This document shows, in pieces, positions 36,315-45,359 of a stretch of 64,000 nt of DNA (its first letter is position 1; each line of letters starts with the position of its first letter). Both the position numbers and the translations under genes were made by a program. Where the stretch lies: positions 310,001 to 374,000 of the forward strand of contig JAJEHS010000001.1 of assembly GCA_022823605.1 (NCBI GenBank), in the 5' to 3' direction. The DNA comes from Paracoccaceae bacterium. GTDB taxonomy: Bacteria > Pseudomonadota > Alphaproteobacteria > Rhodobacterales > Rhodobacteraceae. Under the pieces are notes generated by a model that did no database searches, was not told the origin of the DNA, and saw only the letters and a list, made by a program, of their open reading frames with translations.

Positions 36315-36838
36315 GATGACAAACCCGACCCCATACCGTCTTCCTTTGGGCCAGGCATGTAATACCATTTCCAAAAATAATGACTCATAGCAGATAATAT
36401 TTTATCGATTGCAGCACCAGCCTTCGAAACAGCAAAATGAGGTCATTGCTAAAGATGTAATCGACATTGTTTATCCTTATTCTAGGGAAATGGACTATGA
36501 TCAGAAATGAAGGATTACATACCCGCAAGAATTGTACTTACTTTTTACTTTAAGTCCTTGATCCCGCCACTGTCACCCCCAAAAAGGGAACGGTCCAAAT
36601 CAAACCAGCGAAGAAACAATTGATGAAATAATGCATCATTTTTGTCTCAAAGTGGCGATTTTCTAATTGCCAATATTGAGTATTTCTAATTAGTGTTTGC
36701 CCCAAAAGCATAATAAACAGTATTTGATACCTTGACAACAGAGGTCTGGAATCAAGATGTTATCATGAAGATTGGTTTCACAAATGGTGTTTTCCCGTTT
36801 CCGGCCTGTTTTTTCTTAATCTTCGCAGGTTTTGACCG
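36315..36838. other. Intergenic stretch without recognised gene
   Basis: About 520 bases of AT-rich sequence between hepT and a transposase remnant. Short open frames on both strands lack ribosome binding sites and family patterns. Confidence 0.5.
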
Positions 36839-37113
36839 ATGAGACATGTAATCAAGCCCCATCCCGAACTTGGCGACATGGACATTACCGGCTATCACGA
36901 TTGATCCCAGGTCCCGTAAGACATTCCGGCCCTATTGGCTTGTAACAAATTTATTGCTACAAGGAACTGTGGGTTCGTCTGTTTGCCCTTCTGGAGGAGT
37001 ACCTTCTTCCCCATGTCCGCCATGATCTTGGCCGTCCGGGCATGGAGATGTGGCAGATACTTGTCATGGGTTTGCTGAAGCAGAGGCTGGACTGAGACTT
37101 TGAACGCTATTGA
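36839..37113 (+). pseudogene. ISNCY-type transposase N-terminal remnant
   Basis: ATG 36839 reads MRHVIKPHPELGDMDITGYH, then stops and frame changes, then DIPALL, ELWVRLFALLEEYLLPHV, RHDLGRPGMEMWQILVMGLL, a stop and DFERY. This order (LGExDI..., SRDDIPALLKGLQ, LRxxLFxLLEE, GRPGMxLWxILVxG) is that of ISNCY-family transposase N-termini. The remaining two thirds of the gene and the element ends are missing. Confidence 0.65.
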
Positions 37114-37575
37114 CAATTTAAGTAATCCTATTTCCAAACAATTCTTTTATTGAAGTAATCCTGGAACCAATGTAGCCAATTATGTGATATTGTGAATGTT
37201 TCCAATAAAAAACACTATACTTGGCAGAACAATGCAGATAAGTTTTCATACACTCTTTTCCGTCAAGGATTTTATTATGAAATCCCGATGGCAAAATCCT
37301 GCCACGCTAGCATGAATCCTACGAAGGTAGATTGCTTGTGTTGGTCGCATGGTAGTCATCTAACCATCTGCGAATAAAAACAATCTACCGGGTAAAGGAA
37401 AATTGGTGGCCAAACCGAAATTGTATGAAGAAACTGGAATAACTTAAGAAAATTTGTCTATCTACTGCCAAAAAAATGTGACAAATTAGAATTAGTTTAA
37501 TGTGTAAACAACAATACCCTACGGTTGCTTTCAGTATTTCTTTCTGTCTTCCGATATCCATTGCGATATTGGGAG
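37114..37575. other. Intergenic stretch without recognised gene
   Basis: About 460 bases, AT-rich, ending at the ABC-3C operon. A 61-codon frame at 37192-37377 lacks supporting signals. No repeats were noticed. Confidence 0.5.
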
Positions 37576-39519
37576 TTAGTCATGCCTCCATCCGTCAGGG
37601 ACTAGTGCAACACCGTCGCGCCAGCGTTCTATTATTGAAGATTTAAACCAATCTTCTAGTAATTCAACGTGGTCAGTTACAATAATCTGCACCCCGGGAG
37701 TATAATCTAAACCGTATTTATAAACCAAATAAAATAGCTTTCGAACAGCGGCTTGGTCTTCGTCTGGGAGATCGTCGATGCGACTAGAATCACCTCGATC
37801 GGGTGGATAATGCGCTTGTGAGGGTTGGTCTAGCATAAGCAGGCCTGGGACTGGACGGCCGCGGCGAGAGAATAACTTGTGAAGGCTCAGGTGGACTGCA
37901 ACATGGTAGCCGACCCAGTTTTCGCCACTGCCCATTTGTGCAAGGGCCAATGGACCGTTATCGGTATCGGCGACTACACTGAGGCGCTTTATGTCGAGGC
38001 GTAAAGGGTTTTCACCGTGCTCAAGATTCAGTTGCTTGGCGAAAGCAGTCAAATCCCTACCAACGAGATTAAGCACTGTTAGAAGACGATCCTGTACTAC
38101 GTCGTCGTCCAAGACTGATTTCAGTTCGCTAATTTCCGCACGAAGCTCGTCGAGCTTTCGTGGCAACTCGCTGCCTTCCTCAGCAACTTTTGCGTTCTCC
38201 AAATAGAACGAAATCCGGCCGGCCACACGCGCTTGTTCAGCAAATTGGTGCTGTTGGAGACGTAGTCGCTCATTATTTTGTATGCGTTTCGCAATTTCGG
38301 CCTGTACGGTACGAAGTTGTTCAGTCAAATTTTCTCGGTGCGACATCAACTCAGCAAACCTCTCCTGAAGACGCGGAGCATCGCGTTTCACGGAGCGGAG
38401 CTGATCTTGAACATTGGTGAGAGATTCACGAATCTCATCAACGCTAGGGACGACGACAGCCAATTTGCTTTCACACAGCGGGCACATAGTACCTGCACCA
38501 TCAGCCGGTTCCTTGATCAGGTCAATGGAAGAGAGTCGAGCCTCCTGTTCGAGCACCTCTTTTTCGAAATCTGTAGCTTCGTGCTTAAAACGGTCTAACT
38601 CTGCGATATCCTCGCGGACCTCCTGAAGTTTCACTATGAGGGAGCGGCGTTGTTCATCGAGTGCTGTATGGTCAACTTCTGGATAGTCCACAGTTAAAAA
38701 GTTAATGGGCTGGGGAACGGCAGCCTCTCGGAGAAGGGTGAGTATACTGTTTGAATCTTCCACTTTTGCCTTATGCTCAGTTAGACCGACGCGTTGCGCC
38801 TCCCCCAGCAAGACACTTTCTTTATTTGATGCGTCGCTTGCGATCTCCTGTGCCTCTGCGTACTCGCGTTCAAGCCGACGTAACCGTTTACGAATGTCCT
38901 GATAGCGTTTGAGAGCATAGAAATGATCTTCATCAACGACACCCAAAAAATATGGCAGCACGTCACGGATTATCTGCGGCAAGTACTGATCCCCCTGCCT
39001 ATGGAACAGGTATCTTCGATTTGCTATCTCATCCTGTGCCTGAAGGCAGAAGAGGATGGCGTGACGCGCAGAGGCTTCAAGTGGATTTCGAGTGGCTCCT
39101 TCTGCGGGTATATTGAGGTTTTCCGAAATACCCAGTATTGCTGACAGCTGAGTTTTGAGGCTGTCACGGGTAATATTTTTATAAAAACCACTGGGGTCTG
39201 AGGGAAGTTCATCAATGCCACGTACGAAATAAATTTCATTGCTGGCTCGACCAGTCGGTCCAGGTTTTTTACGGGCAATAAGAATTCCTTCACCGCTATT
39301 GTCAAAATGTACAGCAAACCAAGAAACAGTACTGCGGATTTTACCTTCAGGAATGGTACATTCGGTGCGACCCCAACAATATTCAACAATATCCAAAAGA
39401 GCCGACTTTCCAGTTTTGGAGGCACCAGTGACAATGTTGAGAGTTCCAAGCTTAAAGTTAACATCACGACGTTCACCCTTGTGGGAATAGATGGAGATCG
39501 AGCGTATCTGAAGCGTCAT
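37576..39519 (-). CDS. ABC-3C system ATPase (DUF3732, SMC-like)
   Basis: Rad50/SMC-like ATPase of an ABC three-component conflict system, 647 residues. Walker A is VTGASKTGKSALL (32-39 region). A long coiled-coil section (about 200-450) is interrupted by a zinc-hook-like CPLC at 346-349. A signature-like MGSGENWVGYH lies near 545 and Walker B GLLMLDQPSQAH near 575, with Gln after the Asp in place of the usual Glu, as in this family. Last gene of a three-gene operon; its ATG overlaps the previous stop (ATGA). It presumably senses invasion and controls the effector encoded upstream. Confidence 0.85.
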   Translation of the reverse strand: MTLQIRSISIYSHKGERRDVNFKLGTLNIVTGASKTGKSALLDIVEYCWGRTECTIPEGKIRSTVSWFAVHFDNSGEGILIARKKPGPTGRASNEIYFVRGIDELPSDPSGFYKNITRDSLKTQLSAILGISENLNIPAEGATRNPLEASARHAILFCLQAQDEIANRRYLFHRQGDQYLPQIIRDVLPYFLGVVDEDHFYALKRYQDIRKRLRRLEREYAEAQEIASDASNKESVLLGEAQRVGLTEHKAKVEDSNSILTLLREAAVPQPINFLTVDYPEVDHTALDEQRRSLIVKLQEVREDIAELDRFKHEATDFEKEVLEQEARLSSIDLIKEPADGAGTMCPLCESKLAVVVPSVDEIRESLTNVQDQLRSVKRDAPRLQERFAELMSHRENLTEQLRTVQAEIAKRIQNNERLRLQQHQFAEQARVAGRISFYLENAKVAEEGSELPRKLDELRAEISELKSVLDDDVVQDRLLTVLNLVGRDLTAFAKQLNLEHGENPLRLDIKRLSVVADTDNGPLALAQMGSGENWVGYHVAVHLSLHKLFSRRGRPVPGLLMLDQPSQAHYPPDRGDSSRIDDLPDEDQAAVRKLFYLVYKYGLDYTPGVQIIVTDHVELLEDWFKSSIIERWRDGVALVPDGWRHD

Positions 39520-40031
39520 GGTATGACTCCCATTCCCTGCAGTATGGAAGATTGTGTACCTTGCGCGGCGAACCAGCGGCCAAGCAGACTAGCGGCTCTG
39601 CGTGTTGCTTTGACCTCATCGGTACTAACGACAATTCGGGCATTGCGATTGATAGGAACTTTTCCAGGTACCAGACCTTCGGTATCTAATGCAAGAAGTT
39701 TGTGATGGACTGCGAATAATATTGCTTCGCGACTAACAGGTCGCAGGCGTCTTGCTCGGTCGGGCAATTCGACAAGTAAGGGAGCATGTTCGGCAATCCA
39801 ACCAGCGAAGACTGTGTTGGCCCTTTGAGGTAGAGCTTCGCGGGTTGGCCCGTGGAGTGTGAGAGGGAGAACAAGAAACGCGGCAACCAGGTTGAGTGTT
39901 GTCTGTCGGGTTTGATGATACTCACCGACGGTACGGCCGATTAGCTCCGCACAAAATGCCGGATTGAATATGCGAGCTTCTTCGATCGGGCGTTCAGTCC
40001 AAGACAGACTCCAGTGTGCAACATCAGCCAT
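39516..40031 (-). CDS. ABC-3C system middle component
   Basis: 171 residues, recognised by position and by family features of the three-component ABC middle proteins: an N-terminal ERPIEEARIFNPAFCAELIGRTVGEYH, then a central FLVLPLTLHGPTREALP and AVHHKLLALDTEGLVPG. It has no catalytic motif. It overlaps the ATPase gene downstream by 4 bases and the effector gene upstream by 8, so the three products are made together. Its presumed role is to link effector and ATPase. Confidence 0.8.
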   Translation of the reverse strand: MADVAHWSLSWTERPIEEARIFNPAFCAELIGRTVGEYHQTRQTTLNLVAAFLVLPLTLHGPTREALPQRANTVFAGWIAEHAPLLVELPDRARRLRPVSREAILFAVHHKLLALDTEGLVPGKVPINRNARIVVSTDEVKATRRAASLLGRWFAAQGTQSSILQGMGVIP

Positions 40032-41262
40032 TGGGTCCTCCGTGGTCTGTGTCTAAGTTACGGTAATCACGGTGCCAGCCTACACGCAGATCATTCGCAA
40101 GTATGTGATAGGTGCCGACATTGAGAAATCGGCTTTCTGTTTTGCGCAGCGGAAAGCGTGCATCTGTCTCGACCCACCTGTAAAGCTCGCGACCGGCATC
40201 ACACAGGTCTGTTTCCTGAACATCGTCGGCAAGATTTTCACACATCCCTACGTAGTGCGGTTCCCATTCTTCGACAAGATTCCTGTCGAACCGATCGACT
40301 TCGTCGTCTAAGAGTAAACGCTTTCTCGCCCACTGAGCGCGCTGTGTCGAGGCACGGTAGAAGTCGCGCTTTGCGTAATTCAGACGGATCGAGGAGATTT
40401 TTATGAGTCGTAGTTGCTGAACGAAGCGAAATTCGTTGTACGCTTCGAGTTCCTCTTGAGGAGGATCAACTTCTTCCATGTCGAATGGCAGAGCATCGCG
40501 CCTTAGGTTTTCACGGATATCATCAAGCTTTAGCAAGATTTCGGAGATCGGTATTGTGTCAAACTTTTGGTTCTGCAGGGCGGCGCAGATCCGGTGCCAC
40601 CACCAACCTTCGAGCTGCTCCCGGGCAAGGGCTGCTTGGCCGCAAGGTGCGACCAATTGAATCTGATTTTCAATGTGATTTTCCATGTTAGAAATACGGG
40701 AGGCGCCATCAATAATTTCGATGTTTTTGAGAAGGGTATTGCGCATTTCCGGTGTCAGGGATTTGAAGGCAGTTTTAGCCTTTAGTATTGCGTTGTTCTT
40801 CGAAATGTCAGCAGCTTCCATCAACATGGCCTCGGCCTTGACAGGATCACGGTTACTAACAAGGGGTGATCTTAAATGTGCAGCCGCTGATCCTATAGGT
40901 GCTTGCGCTGTTGTGATAAGCGCAAAACGAGTACGTCTAGGAATTGAAGGATCTTTCTTAACGAACTCGGCCCAAATCTTCAGAGTCTTCCATAGATCGA
41001 CGCTGGTGTCGGTTAGATCACCGGATTTCTTAAGATGGTGTTTGGTCTGGATCAATTCGAGTGGGGTACCTTCCCTTTCGAAGGATACATCGTCGAATTT
41101 CTCGACGGCGACTTCGAGACCCGAATCGATATATATGTATTTAAGCGATGCAAGCAAAGCGAAGCGGCATTGATACAGATAGCCGGCTGTGGACTGCGCT
41201 GCACTGTGGCTGGCTTGACCATTAGCCATGGATTTTAAGAATCCTAGATTGGGTTCGGACAA
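40024..41262 (-). CDS. ABC-3C system effector with Cap4-like nuclease domain
   Basis: 412 residues. The first part, SAAQSTAGYLYQCRFALLASLKYIY...VEKFDDVSFE...LELIQTKHH, matches the restriction-like nuclease domain seen in Cap4/DUF4297-type proteins: GYxYQ, E..DDV and the QxKHH active-site strand. The second half (about 200-412) is alpha-helical and Trp-rich, as in the ABC-3C C-terminal domain. The frame opens with TTG 41262, placed 3 bases after the stop of an upstream truncated ORF; ATG 41229 (MANGQASHS) is an alternative. It likely degrades DNA when released. Confidence 0.78.
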   Translation of the reverse strand: MSEPNLGFLKSMANGQASHSAAQSTAGYLYQCRFALLASLKYIYIDSGLEVAVEKFDDVSFEREGTPLELIQTKHHLKKSGDLTDTSVDLWKTLKIWAEFVKKDPSIPRRTRFALITTAQAPIGSAAAHLRSPLVSNRDPVKAEAMLMEAADISKNNAILKAKTAFKSLTPEMRNTLLKNIEIIDGASRISNMENHIENQIQLVAPCGQAALAREQLEGWWWHRICAALQNQKFDTIPISEILLKLDDIRENLRRDALPFDMEEVDPPQEELEAYNEFRFVQQLRLIKISSIRLNYAKRDFYRASTQRAQWARKRLLLDDEVDRFDRNLVEEWEPHYVGMCENLADDVQETDLCDAGRELYRWVETDARFPLRKTESRFLNVGTYHILANDLRVGWHRDYRNLDTDHGGPNG

Positions 41263-41265
41263 TCT

Positions 41266-41586
41266 TCATCGGACACGGTAATCACGATTGCATGTATTAT
41301 TGATGTGAAGGTACATATTGGGCAAGGCGAGTACCTTGCTGTCAAGTACTTGGAGTAGACACCACATATTTTCATGACGGACATTGGACACCCGATCCGT
41401 GATGCAGGCCATTACATTGTTGTCCCTAATTTCCCCATTGTGGAGGGTACGCAGACACTGTATGCAGGTAACCTTATCCCGTGCTATTCCGCTATCTACC
41501 GAAAGCTTCGCCTCGACTATTGCCACAGGAATGAATTGGGGTTCATGATAAATAGGCACGGTCAATTGTTGTTCCCATATAATTTT
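41266..41586 (-). pseudogene. C-terminal fragment of a nuclease-like protein upstream of the ABC-3C operon
   Basis: An open frame beginning just after a stop near 41587 reads WEQQLTVPIYHEPQFIPVAIVEAKL, then DSGIARDKVTCIQCLRTL and NNVMACITDRVSN, ending at TGA 41266-41268. VAIVEAKL looks like the E-x-K strand of PD-(D/E)XK nucleases, and RDKVTxIQ...VVACI is a pattern I associate with restriction-like proteins, though I cannot name the family. No proper start or N-terminal domain exists. The frame ends 3 bases before the effector start, so it was probably the first gene of the same operon, cut by arrival of the neighbouring pair. Confidence 0.5.
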
Positions 41587-41606
41587 TCTTATTTCTTAAA
41601 CAGTTG

Positions 41607-42179
41607 TTAAGCGTGAAGTAGTGATAGATTTTTTGTGTCTGGTAACATATTATTCCTGATTGTATCTAATTTCTCCACAACTTCTTGTGCATAGTCTATA
41701 GAAATTATTGGCTTCCATTTTTTCATTTCCTTAGCCCTGTTTTCCAATAATATAGATTCTTGGTCCTCTGCCAGTCGCGTGAAAAAAAGTGCTGTAGCCA
41801 ATTGTTCCAGTTCCAAGATTGGTTTTGTTCCTAGGGAATTAATGATCAATTCCAATTTATTCTTGTAAGACTCCAAAGTATTTGGGAAAGCCTCTTGATA
41901 TTTTTTTCCCAAGTCGGTCGTGACATATCTGGGACCAGAATATCTGTCTGCCTCTAGTTTCAACAACCTGTTGGCACGTAATGAGGTTAATTTGTCCCTT
42001 AGATAGAAAGAGTATGGGCTATACTTGTATAGGATAAATTTATAATCCATTTTTACTTCAAGCAAATATTGCAGAAAATAGACAATCCTTTGGATACGTG
42101 TTTCACTACTCCAACTGTCTTTTTCGGCCAAACTATCAATTATACATAAAATTAGTGCCGATTTCTCACTATTATCCAT
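41607..42179 (-). CDS. YwgA-like protein paired with an HD phosphohydrolase
   Basis: About 190 residues. The pattern RIQRIVYFLQYLLEVKMDYKF, YKYSPYSFYLRDKLTSLRANRLLKLE, YVTTDLGKKY is that of YwgA-like winged-helix proteins and distantly of antitoxin-like Panacea proteins. In Bacillus subtilis ywgA lies beside ywfO, and the same pairing is seen here. ATG 42179 (MDNSEKSAL) is the likely start, a few bases after the HD gene stop; a TTG at 42185 overlaps it. Function unknown; probably a regulator or inhibitor of the HD enzyme. Confidence 0.65.
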   Translation of the reverse strand: MDNSEKSALILCIIDSLAEKDSWSSETRIQRIVYFLQYLLEVKMDYKFILYKYSPYSFYLRDKLTSLRANRLLKLEADRYSGPRYVTTDLGKKYQEAFPNTLESYKNKLELIINSLGTKPILELEQLATALFFTRLAEDQESILLENRAKEMKKWKPIISIDYAQEVVEKLDTIRNNMLPDTKNLSLLHA

Positions 42180-42181
42180 AA

Positions 42182-43498
42182 TCAATTCACCTCTCTTAAA
42201 TTTTGAATTATTCTTGTGCGGTTTTCCCTAAACCATTCATTTGCCTCTGTAAATATTTTACTATCGCAAAACACGAAATCAATTGAAATGGCTGGAATCT
42301 GATTCAATACATCAGACTCTGAAAGCGCCGAAACTACATCATCGTTATTTAACTTTACTGGAAAATCTGGTGATCCTCCACTTTGTGAATAGCTATCATG
42401 CCTAAAATTCTCCGCACCGAACTTATTTGCCAAGGCCTCGGAAACTGCCTTCCCCACCATCAAATTTTGTTCTCTATTCTGTTCAACATCCTTTGAATTT
42501 CTTGTATATATCAATTTGAAATGTTCTCGATTAACTATTCGTATGGCATGCTTATGACCCTGATTGCCATTTCTTGCTGCATCCAAGAATCCGCTGGTAA
42601 CTTCGTTATCAGTCAATGCAAGATGGCTTGAAACTTTGATAGGAAAATATTCTTCCTCAAGCCAATCCACAAGAAAATCTTTCAGGTGGATATCGTATAT
42701 TCGACGTATAGGATGAAAATACACTTGCGTATACATAAAATAACGTGCAAGTAGCAAAGCTTCAGCTGAATGTAACCCTCCCTTTTCAATGCCTAGCTTC
42801 GGTTCTTTTGTTTCAGGATCTGGAAGAATTCTGAGAGTATCTATAAGTCGAAAATGATCAAACCTTCCATAGCTGACACCGGCGTGATGCGAATCACGCA
42901 GGAGGTAATCCATCCGATCAACACCAAAAGCATCTCCAGTTATGATTTCCGATAGTATTGCTTCCCATGCATCAAAATTGAGATCTTCATCTTCTTTAGG
43001 CCCAATAGCTAACTTAACTATATCTTCAGGTCTAAGTGGTGGAGTTGTGCTACTCCAAATTTTGGCCATTTCCTCACTTTGGATAATCTCTCTGGTTATT
43101 TTTTCATGGTCCCATCCCTTTGGTAGTAATTCCCTTTCAGCTGCATGGGAAAAGGGGAGATGACCAACATCATGTAATAAAGCTGCTATCCTGAGGACAG
43201 TTCGCCAATAAGATAATTTCTCAGGATTTCGAATTTGTTCCAAATTATCATGAATTTCTGGGGAAATACTGTTCGGGTTCGTAACTATGTCAAATACCCG
43301 GCTGGCAAGTTCCATCACTCCGAGCGAATGTTCAAAACGTTTATGAGTTGCACCAGGATAAACGAGATATGTAAGTGCCAATTGATGTATGTGACGCAAT
43401 CTCTGAAATGGTTGAGAGTTTATAACCTTACGCTCCTCATCAGTAAGTCTTACAAAAACGTGAATGGGATCACGTATTTCATGTAAATACTTAACCAT
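42182..43498 (-). CDS. HD-domain (deoxy)nucleotide triphosphohydrolase-like protein, YwfO-like
   Basis: 438 residues of the SAMHD1/dGTPase-like HD superfamily. All four metal ligands are visible: HKRFEHSLGV (His57), ALLHDVGHLPFSH (His109, Asp110) and DAFGVDRMDYLLRDSHHAGV (Asp194). The start RDPIHVFVRLTDEERKVINSQPFQRLR is diagnostic of the family. Members hydrolyse dNTPs or other nucleotides; some bacterial ones deplete dNTPs during phage infection. It is coupled to the YwgA-like gene downstream. More AT-rich than the ABC-3C genes next to it, which suggests a separate origin. Confidence 0.85.
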   Translation of the reverse strand: MVKYLHEIRDPIHVFVRLTDEERKVINSQPFQRLRHIHQLALTYLVYPGATHKRFEHSLGVMELASRVFDIVTNPNSISPEIHDNLEQIRNPEKLSYWRTVLRIAALLHDVGHLPFSHAAERELLPKGWDHEKITREIIQSEEMAKIWSSTTPPLRPEDIVKLAIGPKEDEDLNFDAWEAILSEIITGDAFGVDRMDYLLRDSHHAGVSYGRFDHFRLIDTLRILPDPETKEPKLGIEKGGLHSAEALLLARYFMYTQVYFHPIRRIYDIHLKDFLVDWLEEEYFPIKVSSHLALTDNEVTSGFLDAARNGNQGHKHAIRIVNREHFKLIYTRNSKDVEQNREQNLMVGKAVSEALANKFGAENFRHDSYSQSGGSPDFPVKLNNDDVVSALSESDVLNQIPAISIDFVFCDSKIFTEANEWFRENRTRIIQNLREVN

Positions 43499-43793
43499 CT
43501 AAGAATTCAATCATACGTTGTCTTTCCTCATCGATTCCAACACTCAATTACCAACCAATTATGACTAATTGCAGGTGGATTATACGGTTGAATATTGTTT
43601 TGGCAATCTGTATTTTGCTATGAAAATAAGCAATAAAACAAGAGAAGACCTTTAAACCATCCCATATAGAGTGTTAGGTTAATCATCTCCCAGAATTTAC
43701 CTAAAGGCAGTCTCAAATTCACTATCTGTCATATGTTCGTCTTCACAGCGTGATTTTCCTTTAGGAAACCATTTTTTCAACAGAAATTTTATT
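43499..43793. other. Intergenic stretch between defence island and hydantoinase operon
   Basis: About 295 AT-rich bases. On the minus strand an open tail (KKWFPKGKSRCEDEHMTDSEF, ending near 43697) follows the hyuB stop region in another frame and could be a small relic; no family is recognised. No clear terminator hairpin was found after the operon. Confidence 0.4.
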
Positions 43794-45359
43794 CTAATCA
43801 ATAGGCCTGCCCCAACCACCACCCTTGGCAGTTTCGATAATGATTTCATCACCATTGTCCACTTCCAGATCACTAACAAAGGCATAACGAATGGGATCAC
43901 TTCCCACTTTCCTGACCTCAAATTTGTTGGTTCCTCCCGGGTTTCCACCGTTCAAACCCCATACCGGATTTTTACTGCGACTGTAACCGGCTGATACCAC
44001 TGCCTTCCCTTTCATGCGGTAGGAGGTCGAAAGGCTTTTACCACCCTCGTACAAACCCTTACCAGTTTGATCATCAAGAAGTTTTTTCCATCCAACTTCC
44101 ATACCATATCTGGCTTCACATATTTCAACCGGGCAAACATAGGTTTCGCCATGGCTAAAGGAATACATGCAATTCAAACCATTCCTCGTCGATGTTGCAC
44201 CCCACCCACCGAGCTGAGGTTCTACCATGGTATACTTCCTGCCCGTTTTCGGATGCACTCCGGCAATGACCGTTCCACAGATGGAACTGAAATGTCCGGC
44301 CGGCAGTTGTTCAGGCATTGCCCTGGCCATGCATTGCAACAATAGGTCGAAAAGTCGAATGCGGGTTTCAAAATAATAACCATGGGGTGCTGTCCCGGTG
44401 GCTTCGAATACTGTTCCCGGTTTGGTTATGACCTTGAGGAATTTGAAGGATCCCTCGTTACAAAACAGATTGGGGTCGGTAAGTACCTTAAATAGCATCT
44501 GGGATGAAATAACGGCTCCGTCCCTGCTGGTATTGTAGGGACCTGCCTTTTGTTCGGGATTGTCAGTCAAGTCAACGACAAAGTCATCATCCCTGATGGT
44601 TATGGCAACCTTCCATAGATCATCGTTTTCCTGTATTTCCGAAGCCTCGAACCGGCCCTTGGGTAATTCCAAAAGCCCCTTTCTGGCCCTTTTTTCCCCT
44701 TCTTCAAACAAATCCTTCAACGCAAGATTGTAATTCCCCATGCCATAGGTACCGGCAAGTTCGGTAATTCTCTTTCCGGCCCTTCGACTGGCGGATATCT
44801 GGGACCAGAGATCACCCTTGGCGATTTCGGGCAGTCGGGAATTGCAGGTTATGATTTCAAGGAGCGAAGTTACCAGTTTCCCCCTTTCAAACAATTTTAC
44901 AGCAGGTAGTCTCAAACCCTCCTGAATTATTTCACTGACCCTGGTTGACATGGATCCAGGTGTAGACCCACCAACATCAGACCAATGTCCTATGGAAGAG
45001 GCCCAGGCAATGCATTCGCCATTGAAGAAAACAGGCAACGAAACCACGACATCATTAAGATGGGTTACTCCACCGTAATAGGGATCGTTGGTAATGAACA
45101 GATCACCTTCCTCAACCTTCTCCAGACCATGGATTTCGATTATCCGCTTGACAGCCTTATCCAGTATGCCAACAAATGTTGGAATACCGGCACCTGATCC
45201 CACCAGGTTGCCATGCTTGTCCGTTATACCGGTACCAACATCCAGTACCTCATAAATAATGGGACTCATGGAAGTCTTCTTGAGTGTTTCGAACATCTCG
45301 TCGGCAGCAGCGACCAATCCGGCCTGAATGACCGATATCGTGAAGGGATCCCTGGTCAT
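43794..45359 (-). CDS. Hydantoinase B/oxoprolinase family subunit (copy 1)
   Basis: 521 residues of the HyuB family, the second half of ATP-dependent hydantoinases, 5-oxoprolinase and acetone carboxylase. Signatures: ADEMFETLKKTSMSPIIYEVLDVGTG, FITNDPYYGGVTHLNDVVV, HWSDVGGSTPGS and the long Gly-rich end. It is a diverged paralogue of the HyuB at 48168 in the same operon (compare the opening ADEMF and the YGGVTHLND motif). Last gene of the operon; it starts inside the peptidase gene's stop (ATGA). It needs a HyuA partner, and only one HyuA is encoded. Confidence 0.88.
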   Translation of the reverse strand: MTRDPFTISVIQAGLVAAADEMFETLKKTSMSPIIYEVLDVGTGITDKHGNLVGSGAGIPTFVGILDKAVKRIIEIHGLEKVEEGDLFITNDPYYGGVTHLNDVVVSLPVFFNGECIAWASSIGHWSDVGGSTPGSMSTRVSEIIQEGLRLPAVKLFERGKLVTSLLEIITCNSRLPEIAKGDLWSQISASRRAGKRITELAGTYGMGNYNLALKDLFEEGEKRARKGLLELPKGRFEASEIQENDDLWKVAITIRDDDFVVDLTDNPEQKAGPYNTSRDGAVISSQMLFKVLTDPNLFCNEGSFKFLKVITKPGTVFEATGTAPHGYYFETRIRLFDLLLQCMARAMPEQLPAGHFSSICGTVIAGVHPKTGRKYTMVEPQLGGWGATSTRNGLNCMYSFSHGETYVCPVEICEARYGMEVGWKKLLDDQTGKGLYEGGKSLSTSYRMKGKAVVSAGYSRSKNPVWGLNGGNPGGTNKFEVRKVGSDPIRYAFVSDLEVDNGDEIIIETAKGGGWGRPID

